The notes beneath the pieces were generated by a model. That model worked only from the letters and a program-made list of their open reading frames with translations, was not told where the DNA came from and did no database searches. The position numbers and the translations under genes are program-made. Positions 19,675 through 30,351 of a stretch of 64,000 nt of DNA are shown here, piece after piece. Source of the DNA: Ahaetulla prasina (Eukaryota; Chordata; Lepidosauria; Squamata; Colubridae); NCBI RefSeq assembly GCF_028640845.1, contig NC_080542.1, forward strand, positions 65,547,064 to 65,611,063. Direction: 5' to 3'. Every line of letters starts with the position of its first letter. Position 1 is the stretch's first letter.

Positions 19675-20635
19675 CTTCTATAAAATTATATATTTATTTA
19701 TTTCCAACTTAATATTCACTTTAAATCTTCTTAACCTCTAAAAAACACAGTCTTTTAAAGCAGTATTTAAAATCTCCCTAGATTCTATCAGCAGGCAGCA
19801 AAGAGTTAAAGAGTAAAGCAGCAAGTAACATGCAAATTACCAACTGCAGGCAAACGCTGAAAGTATCACTTTCGCTTTCCACTCGTTAACTTGTTAACAA
19901 TTCGCCTCCATTTTACTGTTTTCAAGCTTGTTACAAAGTATCGGGAATCGGCTTGGCTACTTGCATAAAGTTCTCCCACTTTCGCTCTGTCCGGTATAAT
20001 CCTTTATTGTCCAAAATAAATCTCGGCTTGGTCGTGGTGATTGGTTCCGCCAAAGCAGAAGAATCCTCGGATCTGGAGCACTGGTTACTGGAGGAACTTA
20101 ACCTTCAAACCCCTTTTTTCTCAGGGGCTTTAGGGAAATTCAACCTCTGCCCTCAGCTCACCACCTTCTCCTTCTCCCGAAGAAGGGGTTTTCCGAACCG
20201 CTGGACAGCAGATTTAAGCTGTCCTAGCGATTCCACATAATCCAGAGGTTGGTGATCATAAAGATCACCGCCATCACCTACGGTGCCAAACCAGAAGTTC
20301 CAATAGAATTTGGAAAGAAAAAAAAATAGAATTTTTTATTGGCCAAGGGTGATTGGACGCACAAAGAATTTGTCTTGGTGCATAAGCTCTCAGTGTACAC
20401 AAAAACAGCAAAGTGATAAGTCATAGATCATAAATCATAGTTACAATTATTAATCATAAGATACAAAGAACAAGTGATAATAGGAAAGATGAGAAAATGA
20501 GAAATGAGAATATGGTAATAAGTAGCATCTTCACAATCGCATCTCCAACATTTAGCAAGATCTAATATGTGTTTCTTGTAAACAGGTAATGTCATTTTTA
20601 AATTGTTTCAAATAATGAAATACTTTCCTTCTCTT

Positions 20636-21804
20636 CTACGGTGAGTTCAGGCCATTAACATTCCAAGATAGGAAACTTTTGGAACACCAGCCGCAGATCA
20701 CTATTGCTCCTCCCACTATTTCCGTTGTAGTAGTTGCCAGTTGTTGTTGTGCCTTCATCTCTTGTTCCTTGCGTTTAGCAACAGCTCTTGTCAACCTTTG
20801 TTCTTTTGAATCTAAACCCGTCGTAGGTATTTCCAACACTTGTAATAAATCTTCTTCCATCACAATCTGTTCTTGTACCTGCTTCACTTCTCTTTCCTTC
20901 ACTTCAGCCTCCCTTCCTCTAGCTTCCAATGGGGAAAGACTTCCAACTTTTAATACCTCAACATAAAATTCTCTTGCTTTTCCAACGGTATTGAAACGAT
21001 ATACTTTCACTGCATAATATACTATTATACCAGTTGGAATATCCCATCTATATTCAATCTGATGTTTTTTAAGTTCATTCACCAGGAAGGCAAATTCCTT
21101 CCTAGCCCTTAACATTTTTGGTGGAATTTCCTTTAATATCAAAATATCTTGACCAGCAATCTGAATCTTCTCCCCCTTATATGAAGCTTGCAAAATCTGA
21201 TTTCTCACTGTTCTGTTTGTAAAATAAATAACAACATCCCTTGGCAACTTTTTTTGCCTTGCTATCCAAGAATTCACACGATATATTTTATCAATTTGAT
21301 AAGCCACATCTGCTGGACGAGCTGCTAATATCTCAGCAAATACTTCAGAAAAAATTTCCCTTAAATTCTCTTCCTTATTTTCTTTCAAACCTCGAATTCT
21401 AAGAGCAAATTCCATATTTCTATATTGTATCAAAACTATTTCATCCTCTGTTTTTTCCATTTTACTTTGAAATTCATCCATTTTATTTTCTAATTTTAAA
21501 TTATGTTGCTTAATTTCTTCAACCTCCTCCTCCAATAAAATCACATTCGTTGCCAAACTTCGTACTGCCATTACAAATCCTTCTTTAACTTCTTTATTTC
21601 CACTTGAATTTCTGATATCTGCTCTTTCATTTCAGACATCTCATCAGTTATTACTTTAAATTTTTCTTCTATAAAGCCTTTTAAGTTCTCTTGTAACGCC
21701 TCTAAATTCAATGTTCTAGTCTCTGCTGTATGAGCTGGAGAGGCACCAGCTGATAAAGTTCCAGAGCTCTTTGTTACAGTAGACTTTAATTGTTTGGCTG
21801 CCAT
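20636..21804 (-). pseudogene. L1 ORF1, copy 2, nearly intact
   Basis: The best-preserved protein of this L1. Start at 21804 (MAAKQLKSTVTK). One frameshift near 21571-21600 separates the first 77 residues from a 311-residue frame. Domains in order are the coiled coil, an RRM-like block (FALRIRGLKENKEENLREIF), the C-terminal domain (RDVVIYFTNRTVRNQILQAS, then DILILKEIPPKMLRARKEFA) and a lysine- and glutamate-rich tail. At its end the frame runs on without a stop into FLSWNVNGLNSP, the start of the ORF2 endonuclease. In a normal L1 the two ORFs are separate, so this is probably a decay fusion. The ORF2 continuation is the same deleted form as in copy 1. Confidence 0.85.
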
Positions 21805-22646
21805 CTTCTATAAAATTATATATTTATTTATTTCCAACTTAATATTCACTTTAAATCTTCTTAACCTCTAAAAAACACAGTCTTTTAAAGCAGTATTTAA
21901 AAATCTCCCCTAGATTCTATCAGCAGGCAGCAAAGAGTTAAAGAGTAAAAGCAGCAAGTAACATGCAAATTACCAACTGCAGACGGAACGCTGAAAGTAT
22001 CGCTTTCGCTTTCCACTCGTTAACTTGTTAACAATTCGCCTCCATTTTTACTGTTTTCAAGCTTGTTACAAAGTATCGGGAATCGGCTTGGCTACTTGCA
22101 TAAAGTTCTCCCACTTTCGTTCTGTCGGTATAATCCTTTATTGTCCAAAATAAATCTCGGCGTTTGGTCGTGGTGATTGGTTCCGCCAAAGCAGAAGAAT
22201 CCTCGGATCTGGAGCACTTGGTTACTGGAGGAACTTAACCCTTCAAACCCCTTTTTCTCAGGGGCTTTAGGAAATTCAACCTCTGCCCTCAGCTCACCAC
22301 CTTCTCCTTCTCCCGAAGAAGGGGTTTTCCGAACCGCTGGACAGCAGATTTAAGCTGTCCTAGCGATTCCACATAATCCAGAGGTTGGTGATCATAAAGA
22401 TCACCGCCATCACCTACGGTGCCAAACCAGAAGTTCCAATAGAATTTGGAAAGAAAAAAAAATAGAATTTTTAATTGGCCAAGGGTGATTGGACGCACAA
22501 AGAATTTGTCTTGGTGCATAAGCTCTCAGTGTACACAAAAACAGCAAAGTGATAAGTCATAGATCATAAATCATAGTTACAATTATTAATCATAAGATAC
22601 AAAGAACAAGTGATAATAGGAAAGATGAGAAAATGAGAAATGAGAA

Positions 22647-23190
22647 GATGAGAAGCATAATAGCAATACAGCCTACTACATGGTTAAATATCTTTAGGTC
22701 TAAGACAGTGCTGTGTTCAGCAATGTGTGTGTCTTCATGTCTAATTGTTTCTGGCATGAGGGGAAAAGTTGAAACAGATTAATGTCCAGGATGCGAGAGA
22801 TCTGTATCATGAATATGATACTATGAATGCCTAGAATGGCTATCTGACACAGGTGGAAAAGAGTTTGATAAAGAAGCTCCTCGGAGTCCTACGGTCAAAT
22901 GTCCATCATAGCTTAAATACCCTCCGCTACCAGGACTAACAGGTATCCCCACTTTGACGAAGTACAGAGAATCTGAGTGATATATTTCGAGAGGGATAAT
23001 TCCAGCTTACCGCTCCTCCATAACCACCCACAACCATCTTGTAACGGCCTCTCTTGCTGCTCTCGGTAAACCTGACCCAGATCCGAGTGGTCAAATTACT
23101 GTGTTAAACTCCTTAGACCCAACAACTCCACCAGCTCAGCTCTGATAACCCAATAAATCCAAGAGATCTCTGCAGCCCAAATCCCTCACC
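22647..23190. other. Unassigned sequence
   Basis: Moderately GC-rich, with no frame and no terminal repeats. It lies between the duplicated LINE tail and the CR1/Jockey-group LINE. It might be untranslated sequence of one of them. Confidence 0.4.
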
Positions 23191-23195
23191 AGGAC

Positions 23196-23282
23196 TGTGA
23201 GATCGGTGAAAGTGAGGAGAGAGTCCCAGGGAGAAAGTGAGATCAGTGAAAGTGAAAGTGAGGAGAGAGACCCAGGGAGACA
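23196..23282 (+). repeat. Short tandem repeat, 2 units of about 43 bp
   Basis: GTGAGATCGGTGAAAGTGAG and GTGAGATCAGTGAAAGTG, each followed by GAGAGAG(T/A)CCCAGGGAGA. A TATATAAAA box follows at 23299-23307. Repeated units just upstream of a TATA-like box resemble a LINE 5' untranslated promoter. This is an inference. Confidence 0.55.
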
Positions 23283-23825
23283 CAACATCCACCCTCCCTA
23301 TATAAAACAGAGCGATCTATTCAACCAAAGCACGCTAGTTAAAAGCTGCAGGAAATGGGCTGCTGTTGTCTTCGAAGCAAAAGAGACAAGCGAAAGGCAT
23401 TCGGAAGCTGCTACCTTTCAGAACGGAGCTGCTGGTGCCCTTATAATAAACTCTGCTGCTTTTGTTCTGAAGCTGCTGCTGCTGCCTTTAAAGACAGCAA
23501 CACCCCACACTTTCATTGCTATCTCTCAACTACTGATTCACCTACTGATCTAGTGTCTGGTATAATTAATTATTAGCAACTCAATAGTTGAGTAATTGAC
23601 ATTATTTACTGTTCTATGCTAATTGATTTATTATTGACATTAAGTTGTTATCTGATTAATTACTTGCTAGTTATTATTTCATTATTGATATTGACTAATT
23701 AATTTTGTAAAATATTGACGAAACATTGACCATTGCCAGGCAAAAACTCCAACAAATCTGCCAAACCCCCTCACTACAAACAATGAGCCAAACAACTCCA
23801 GAATATGCTATAAATATAATGAATC

Positions 23826-24722
23826 TATAGACGAATGTGATGAATTCAATAAATGCTGATTATGTACCAGTTATGCCCACCACACCTGCATGAAAATAAA
23901 CAAATTGATAGCCAATTTCCTGCAATCAGATCCTACATTTATCCAAACATGTCCATCTTGTTTTCCAAAATTTGACTACTTAATTGCCATGTCTGATAGG
24001 GTCCATACCTTGGAAACAACTATAAAGACACAACAAACTATCATCGACTCCATTGAAGCAAGCTTAGAAACAAGAATACTAGCATTTTTAGAACCACGTT
24101 TTACATATCTTGGAAAAAAATACAGCATAAAAAAATGAAAACTCAGCAGATCAAAATCTTATCCCAATCCAACAAACATTACCTAAACCACAACCTAAAC
24201 CACAAATATCTGCCAACCAACCAAACAACTTAGCCATACTCATCAAACATACCATTGAGAGAGAACAAAAACGTCAAAATGTTATATTATTTGGACTAGA
24301 TAATACCAGTGAACCAGATATCACTAAGGTTCGTCACATTATCAGAAACTATAATACACCCTATAATACACACTATAATAATCGAAGTCTCCAGAGATGG
24401 ACCAGAATACAAAAACAGTAATGGCTCAGTGGCGCCTAGATTCTGCAGAGTCATCTGCATAAATGAGACCAGCAAACGAAAGTTCATTTATGCTATAAAT
24501 TCAATTGCCAGAACCAACCCCAACCACAGCAAACTTCGATCAGGGCCTGATCTATCATTTCTGCAACGCAAACTCCGCACAGAACTCAAAAAACAGCAAA
24601 ACGAAGGCAAATCCAACCTATACATTGACTACCACGCTGACTGCATAAAAAGAAAAACCTACAATCACTTGCCCAACATTCAACCCTCCATAACCCAAAG
24701 CATCCAACCCAACCCTCCATAA
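23826..24722 (+). pseudogene. LINE ORF1 with cysteine-rich finger and RNA-binding end
   Basis: The reading starts near 23826 with ESIDECDEFNKC, a stop, then LCTSYAHHTCM and about 25 residues later CPSCFPKF. The spacing C, C-x-x-C, H-x-x-C, C-x-x-C suggests a PHD-like zinc finger, as in ORF1 of some CR1 elements. A coiled coil follows (VHTLETTIKTQQTIIDSIEA). After a frame change, the block at 24440-24660 reads APRFCRVICINETSKRKFIY and LRSGPDLSFLQRKLRTELKK, which resembles the RNA-binding C-terminus of LINE ORF1. The protein would coat the element RNA. It is broken by at least one stop and one frameshift. Confidence 0.7.
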
Positions 24723-24845
24723 CCCAAAACATCCAATCACAGAACTTTCAACCAGCTGTCATCCAAAACTAGGTACGCATGCCCCTTATTTCCTTATACC
24801 AGTCACTGCTGAACTTAAATGCAAACTGATAAATGCAAGAAGTGT

Positions 24846-27208
24846 TGTAAACAATATGCCTGAATTTCTCCTCTTATTAAATACTGGTATATTTGACATT
24901 ATATTTGTCTGTGAAACATGGCTGAACTCATCCCTCCCTGACTCCATCATTTCAGAAAGAGAATATCATGTTTTCCAGTTGGATCATGAAACCCGCAGGG
25001 GAGGTGGAGTGGCTATCTTTTACAAAAAGTCACTGAATCTAAAAAATATTCAAGTTGCATATAAACTCGCTCTTCCAGAAACTATTGTCTGCAAACTGTC
25101 CTTTAACATCACACTTCGTTTCTTACTATGCTACAGAGCCCCCGACTACGACATCGTACATGCGAACAAGTTAACCACACTGCTAACATGGGCTGCCTCT
25201 TGCCCTTATCCTCTCAACTTTCTGGGTGACTTCAACCTACCTCTTATTAATTGGAAAACAAACGAATGTACAACTGAACTCATCCATACTACCCTGTACA
25301 ATGCTGTTACAAATCTAGGTCTTGCTCAACTAGTAACTAACAACATAAGACTCAACAACTGCCTTGACCTCATCTTCTGCAACAACACAAACTCAATTTA
25401 TGGACTACAAATAAAAGAACCTTTTTCCAACAGTGACATGATAGACTTTTGTCTCAATATATGCCCTTATAAAAATTTCCAGAATAATGGTATACCAAAC
25501 TACAACTTCAAAAAAGCCAACTATGATCTTATAGACACCGACCTCTGATCTCTTGACTGCCAAATTCTATTCTCTAACTGTATCACTGCTGAAGACCACT
25601 ACAGTGTTCTCCTGCTTGAAGTCAATAGAGTCATTAAACTATAGGTACCACAAATCACCACCAAAATCAGGAAAAACAAATTACCCATAACAATAAAAAA
25701 GCTCCAATCCAAAAAAAAATCCCTCTAGCAAAAAAACAAAACTGGTTATGTAGCTAACTTTAAAAACCGCTACAAAAATATATGCCACCAAATAAGGATT
25801 GAATGCACAAATTACCACATCAAACAAGAAAAATCAAATCACGCTTTCTATAATTTTGTAAACAACAAACTTAAACATCCCACTCCTAAAAGGATCTAAC
25901 GATAAAAAATATAATGATGAAACAGTTAAAGCAAACCTCTTTAACACATTCTTCGGCTCAGTCTTTGTTAACAGTAATGGCTCATACCCAACATTCCCCA
26001 GTCGTACCAATAATGATTACAATGATCTAACACAAATAGATTTCACAGAAGATAAAGACTGAAACCATCTCTATCTATTGGATCTGACGGTCTATGTGCA
26101 TACTTCTTAAAAAAGCTTTCCACTGTTATAGCAGAACCCCTAAGCATAATCTTTGAAAAATCCTTCAGGACCAGCTCCCTTCCCAATCTATGGTCACTAG
26201 CCACAATCATCCCTGTCTTCAAAAAAGGAGACCCCAGCCTAGTTGAAAATTACAGACCAATTTCTTTATGCTGCGTCATCTGCAAAGTAATGGAATCAAT
26301 CATCAACCAATCCATCACCCTCCACCTAGAAACAAACAACTACTCTCTAATAAACAATTTGGTTTCAGAAGAAAATTATCCTGTAATCTAAAACTTCTTC
26401 ACTGCAAGATATATGGACTACATATCTTGATATGTGGCTACCCTTCAAAAAGACCTTGACTGTGTCGGAATGGTCAAAAATTTGACAACTCCAAATCTCA
26501 ACCAACAAATGCTCTGTCTTACACATTGGAAAAAAAAGAATCAGAGCACTAAATACAAGCTTGATGGACATGACCTTGTAGATGACCCTCACTCTGTCAA
26601 AGACCTTGGAATTCTCATATCAAATGATCTAAGTGCCAAAGCCCACTGCAACTACATCGCCAAAAAGGCATTAAGGGTTGTAAACCTAATATTGTGTAGC
26701 TTCTTCTGCAGAAAGATTACACTACTAACCAGAGCATACAAAACATTTGCTACACCAATTCTCAATTACAGCTTGCCTGTCTGGAACCCACACTTCATTT
26801 CGGACATTAATACAATTGAGCGTGTCCAGAAATATTTTACAAGAAGAGTCCTCACTCCTCTGATCACAACAAAATACCTTATGCCACCAGACTTGAAATT
26901 CTGAATTTAGAAAATTTAGAACTACACCGCCTTCGGCATGACCTGAGCTTAACACATAAAATCATTTGCTATAATGTCCTTCCTGTCGAAGACTAGTTCA
27001 GCTTCAGCCACAATACATGAGCACACAATAGATACAAACTTAAAGTGAACCGCTCCAATCTCGATTGCAGAAAATATGACTTCAGTAACAGAGTTGTTAA
27101 TGCCTGGAATGCACTACCTGGCTCCGTGGTTCCATCCCAAAATCCCCAAAACTTTAACCAAAGGCTATCTACTGTTGATCTCACCCCATTCCTAAAAGGT
27201 CTGTAAGG
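24846..27208 (+). pseudogene. LINE ORF2: endonuclease and reverse transcriptase, deleted
   Basis: The endonuclease is well kept at 24856-25548. It has FVCETWLNSSLPDS with the catalytic glutamate, RRGGGVAIFYKKSL, LLCYRAPDYD and NFLGDFNLPLINWK, with a final SNSDM block where SDH would be expected. The reverse transcriptase follows with many stops. It has IPVFKKGDP-like and YRPISLCCVICKVMES-like blocks near 26210-26290 and QFGFRRKLS near 26360. The sequence then jumps to the thumb and the C-terminal LNYSLPVWNPHFISDINTIE and RVQKYFTRRVLTPL. The palm with FADD is absent here, whereas copy 2 retains FADDV. So this ORF cannot have been active in its present form. Confidence 0.82.
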
Positions 27209-27355
27209 GGCGTACATAAGAGCACCAGCATGCCTACCATTTCTGTCCTAATGTTCCCTTTGGTTGTATTCAATTTGTGTAGTTATTTCATGCTTATACT
27301 TATATATATTGTTGTGTTTGACAAAATAAATAAATAAAAAATAAATAAATAAAAA

Positions 27356-27480
27356 TATTTTCTCAGCCCTCTTTCTGGGTCGAGTAGTATACAGATCTTC
27401 AATGGAAGGCAGACTGGTTGTAATTCTTCTTTCTGCAGGCCTAACTATCTGTTGAAGTCTGTATCTGTCCTGTTTAGTTG
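27356..27480 (-). pseudogene. Rex1/L2-like LINE C-terminal fragment (also at 29087-29211)
   Basis: The minus strand reads YRLQQIVRPAERRITTSLPS, then IEDLYTTRPRKRAEKIF. This matches the block IIRTAEKIIATNLPSIEDLY in the LINE at 30080-32916. It is a small inverted piece of that LINE family. The second copy lies in the duplicated segment. Confidence 0.75.
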
Positions 27481-27499
27481 TTGTACCATTACTATTGGT

Positions 27500-28292
27500 A
27501 CTATCTTTTCTTTCTTTTGCCACAGTTTTTCTTCTTGAGAATGAAGGTGGAGCTGGCGGTATGGGATATGACATGCAATCGTAGCAACATTCCTTTTGTA
27601 AGTGAGTGCAATATTGGTATGTGTATGAAGAGTTGGGCTTTAATCACACATTCAGACTTACCATTTTGGCTTTTGGTCCCCCTGCTAAAACCCCATTATT
27701 AGTCAAGAAATCCTGACTTTGAACAATATTTTTATTGTTCAAAGAAACTAAATTAATCAATATAGCTGATTTGCTCTGGTTAACAAAACAAGATGTTATT
27801 TATGCCAGAAAATTTAATATCAGCACTATAGCAATTGTTTAGATTCTATCCATTAGACCAATACCACGCTCAGTATTTGAAACAGTATTTCAATCTTTTT
27901 CTTTATGTAAACCCGTTTATTGTTACTGAAAGCTTTTGAAGTGTCATTATGGTACATAAGAATTCTCCAGTGCCTGATTTGGGATAGAGCACTAATTATA
28001 CTCTTCGCTCAAATCTAGAGAGACCTATAAATCTTTTAGGGTTTTGATATGCCACCTGAAAGCCTTTAAGATTTTGGGCAATAATGCCAAAATCTCATAA
28101 GATTTCAACCCAGAATACCAAAACCTTGCACAGTTTAGTGATCTCTTGAGGTTTTTTTAGTTTTATTTATTTTTGGGGGAGCAATATGGCTCTGGTAGAT
28201 ATTCAGTACCAGAACGAATAAGAGTTGACTTTAGGAATTCTGTTTCAGGGCCTTTATCAGCATTGAATTCATCTTTTAGATGGCGTTGAATA
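27500..28292. other. Unassigned sequence in the duplicated segment
   Basis: AT-rich. The identical 74-codon frames at 27478-27702 and 29209-29433 owe their identity to the duplication, not to selection. No family signature. Confidence 0.45.
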
Positions 28293-28838
28293 AGTGTGTT
28301 TTAAGTTCACGACGGAAGGTTCTAAGGTCCGAGAGTTGGCGAAGTCCTGGGGAGCTCGTTCCAGAGGCGGAGCCCCAGAGAAGGCCCTTCCTGGGTGTCG
28401 CCAGACGACACTGCCTAGCTGACGGCACCCTGAGGAGTCCCTCTCTGTGAGGCGCGCGGTCGGTGAGAGGTATTCGGTAGCAGAAGGCGGTCCCAAATAG
28501 CCCGGCCCTATGCCATGGAGCGCTTTAAAGGTGATCATAACACCTGAAGCGCACCCGGAAGGCCACAGGTAGCCAGTGCAGTCTGCGCAGGATAGGTGTC
28601 ACCCGGGAGCCACGAGGGGCTCCTTCTATCACCCGCACAGCCGCATTCTGGACTAACTGCAGTCTCCGGATGCCCTTCAAGGGGAGCCCCATGTAGAGAG
28701 CATTGCAGTAATCTAGGCGAGACGTCACGAGGGCGTGAGTGACCGTGCATAGGGCATCCCGGTCTAGAAAGGGGCGCAACTGGCGCACCAGGCGAACCTG
28801 GTAAAAAGCTCTCCTGGAGACGGCCGCCAAATGATCTT
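28293..28838 (-). mobile_element. L2-like LINE 3' fragment
   Basis: In sense (minus) reading: SRRAFYQVRLVRQLRPFLDR, then ALVTSRLDYCNALYMGLPLK, RLQLVQNAAVRVI and LRRLHWLPVAFRVRF. The end, in another frame, is MITFKALHGIGPGYLG. These are the thumb and C-terminal blocks of an L2-like reverse transcriptase. Both boundaries coincide with the edges of the flanking duplicated segment. Confidence 0.85.
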
Positions 28839-30351
28839 CACTACCTGGCTCCGTGGTTTCATCCCAAAATCCCCAAAACTTTAACCAAAGGCTATCTACT
28901 GTTGATCTCACCCCATTCCTAAAAGGTCTGTAAGGGGCGTACATAAGAGCACCAGCATGCCTACCATTTCTGTCCTAATGTTCCCTTTGGTTGTATTCAA
29001 TTTGTGTAGTTATTTCATGCTTATACTTATATATATTGTTGTGTTTGACAAAATAAATAAATAAAAAATAAATAAATAAATAAAAATATTTTCTCAGCCC
29101 TCTTTCTGGGTCGAGTAGTATACAGATCTTCAATGGAAGGCAGACTGGTTGTAATTCTTCTTTCTGCAGGCCTAACTATCTATTGAAGTCTGTATCTGTC
29201 CTGTTTAGTTGTTGTACCATTACTATTGGTACTATCTTTTCTTTCTTTTGCCACAGTTTTTCTTCTTGAGAATGAAGGTGGAGCTGGCGGTATGGGATAT
29301 GACATGCAATCGTAGCAACATTCCTTTTGTAAGTGAGTGCAATATTGGTATGTGTATGAAGAGTTGGGCTTTAATCACACATTCAGACTTACCATTTTGG
29401 CTTTTGGTCCCCCTGCTAAAACCCCATTATTAGTCAAGAAATCCTGATTTTGAACAATATTTTTATTGTTCAAAGAAACTAAATTAATCAATATAGCTGA
29501 TTTGCTCTGGTTAACAAAACAAGATGTTATTTATGCCAGAAAATTTAATATCAGCACTATAGCAATTGTTTAGATTCTATCCATTAGACCAATACCACGC
29601 TCAGTATTTGAAACAGTATTTCAATCTTTTTCTTTATGTAAACCCGTTTATTGTTACTGAAAGCTTTTGAAGTGTCATTATGGTACATAAGAATTCTCCA
29701 GTGCCTGATTTGGGATAGAGCACTAATTATACTCTTTGCTCAAATCTAGAGAGACCTATAAATCTTTTAGGGTTTTGATATGCCACCTGAAAGCCTTTAA
29801 GATTTTGGGCAATAATGCCAAAATCTCATAAGATTTCAATCCAGAATACCAAAACCTTGCACAGTTTAGTGATCTCTTGAGGTTTTTTTAGTTTTATTTA
29901 TTTTTTGGGGAGCAATATGGATCTGGTAGATATTCAGTACCAGAACGAATAAGAGTTGACTTTAGGAATTCTGTTTCAGGGCCTTTATCAGCATTGAATT
30001 CATCTTTTAGATGGCGTTGAATACCTATGAGCATTTTGTAAGGTCACAATAATTATAATAGCTTGTTGACTGAAAAGAATTAAGCTTCTGGGAGAGGAAA
30101 TTTTTGGGAAGTTTTTGGGAGATTTTTCCCAAGATGGCGCCGATGAAGGCTGCCTCGGTGAAATGCTCTCTAATGGTTTCTTTATTTTTAATTGTTCTCT
30201 GTGACTCACTACGGATTTCCTACTCACGAGACCATCTGCTAAAAATTAAGGAACATTTCTTTAAGGAGCAGCTTTCCTTGATCTCACCCCCACCTGTCTT
30301 TACAAACACGGAGGAGATTCTAATACAGGAGGAGGCAATTCCCACGGAGCC

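Larger units (their letters stand above)
17418..20340 (-). mobile_element. Internally deleted L1, with 16-bp target duplication
   Basis: The L1 copy (17434-20324) is flanked by AATAGAATTTTTTATT at 17418-17433 and 20325-20340, a perfect 16-bp duplication. Its A-rich 3' tail appears as a T-rich run at 17425-17460. In sense order it has a 5' untranslated region, ORF1, the first codons of ORF2, then directly the last part of ORF2, and a 3' untranslated region with a pyrimidine-rich stretch (plus-strand 17545-17735). About two thirds of ORF2, including reverse transcriptase, is missing. The intact duplication and both ends show that the deleted form itself was inserted. Confidence 0.88.
17400..20510 (-). 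mobile_element. Rex1/L2-like LINE 3' tail (17400-17433 and 20341-20510) split by L1
   Basis: On the minus strand the right piece ends with ACACTGAGAGCTTATGCACC, CCAATCACCCTTGGCCAATA and then AAAAATTCTATT, continuing into ATTCT repeats at 17400-17433. The same 3' end closes the LINE at 38036. The L1 element at 17434-20324 sits between the pieces. Confidence 0.8.
18388..22646. repeat. Tandem duplication of about 2.1 kb (18388-20510 and 20511-22646)
   Basis: The segment starting TATGGTAATAAGTAGC and ending GAAATGAGAA occurs twice head to tail, 2,123 and 2,136 bp long. It contains most of the deleted L1, the right target duplication and the Rex1/L2-like LINE tail. The copies differ mainly by one-base indels in homopolymers, with few substitutions. 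The second L1 copy therefore arose by DNA duplication (or assembly), not by a second insertion. Confidence 0.88.
23190..27345 (+). mobile_element. CR1/Jockey-group LINE, copy 1
   Basis: A two-ORF non-LTR retrotransposon. ORF1 remnants occupy 23826-24722 and ORF2 24846-27208, with a 3' tail of TAAATAAATAAAA type (27325-27350). The 5' boundary is uncertain; I start it at the tandem repeat. A 5'-truncated relative lies at 57006-59815, more than 85 percent similar in many blocks by eye. Copy 1 lacks the palm of the reverse transcriptase. Confidence 0.82.
27112..30022. repeat. Segment duplicated around a LINE fragment (27112-28292 and 28839-30022)
   Basis: About 1.18 kb starting CACTACCTGGCTCCGTGG and ending GATGGCGTTGAATA occurs twice in direct orientation, 1,727-1,730 bp apart. 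I count only about six to eight base differences, several of them transitions, plus one tetranucleotide-repeat length change. The space between the copies (28293-28838) is an L2-like LINE fragment. Confidence 0.9.

Noticed and set aside
20511..22646. Second L1 as an independent insertion
   Set aside because: It shares flanking LINE tail, right target duplication and deletion junction with the first copy, so it is a tandem DNA copy or an assembly duplicate.
23196..23282. Possible CRISPR-like or satellite array
   Set aside because: Only two units without spacers. A short tandem repeat upstream of a LINE is the simpler reading.
27478..29433. Two identical 74-codon frames suggesting a conserved small protein
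   Set aside because: Their identity is explained by the recent 1.18-kb duplication. The frame overlaps an inverted LINE fragment and has no independent support.
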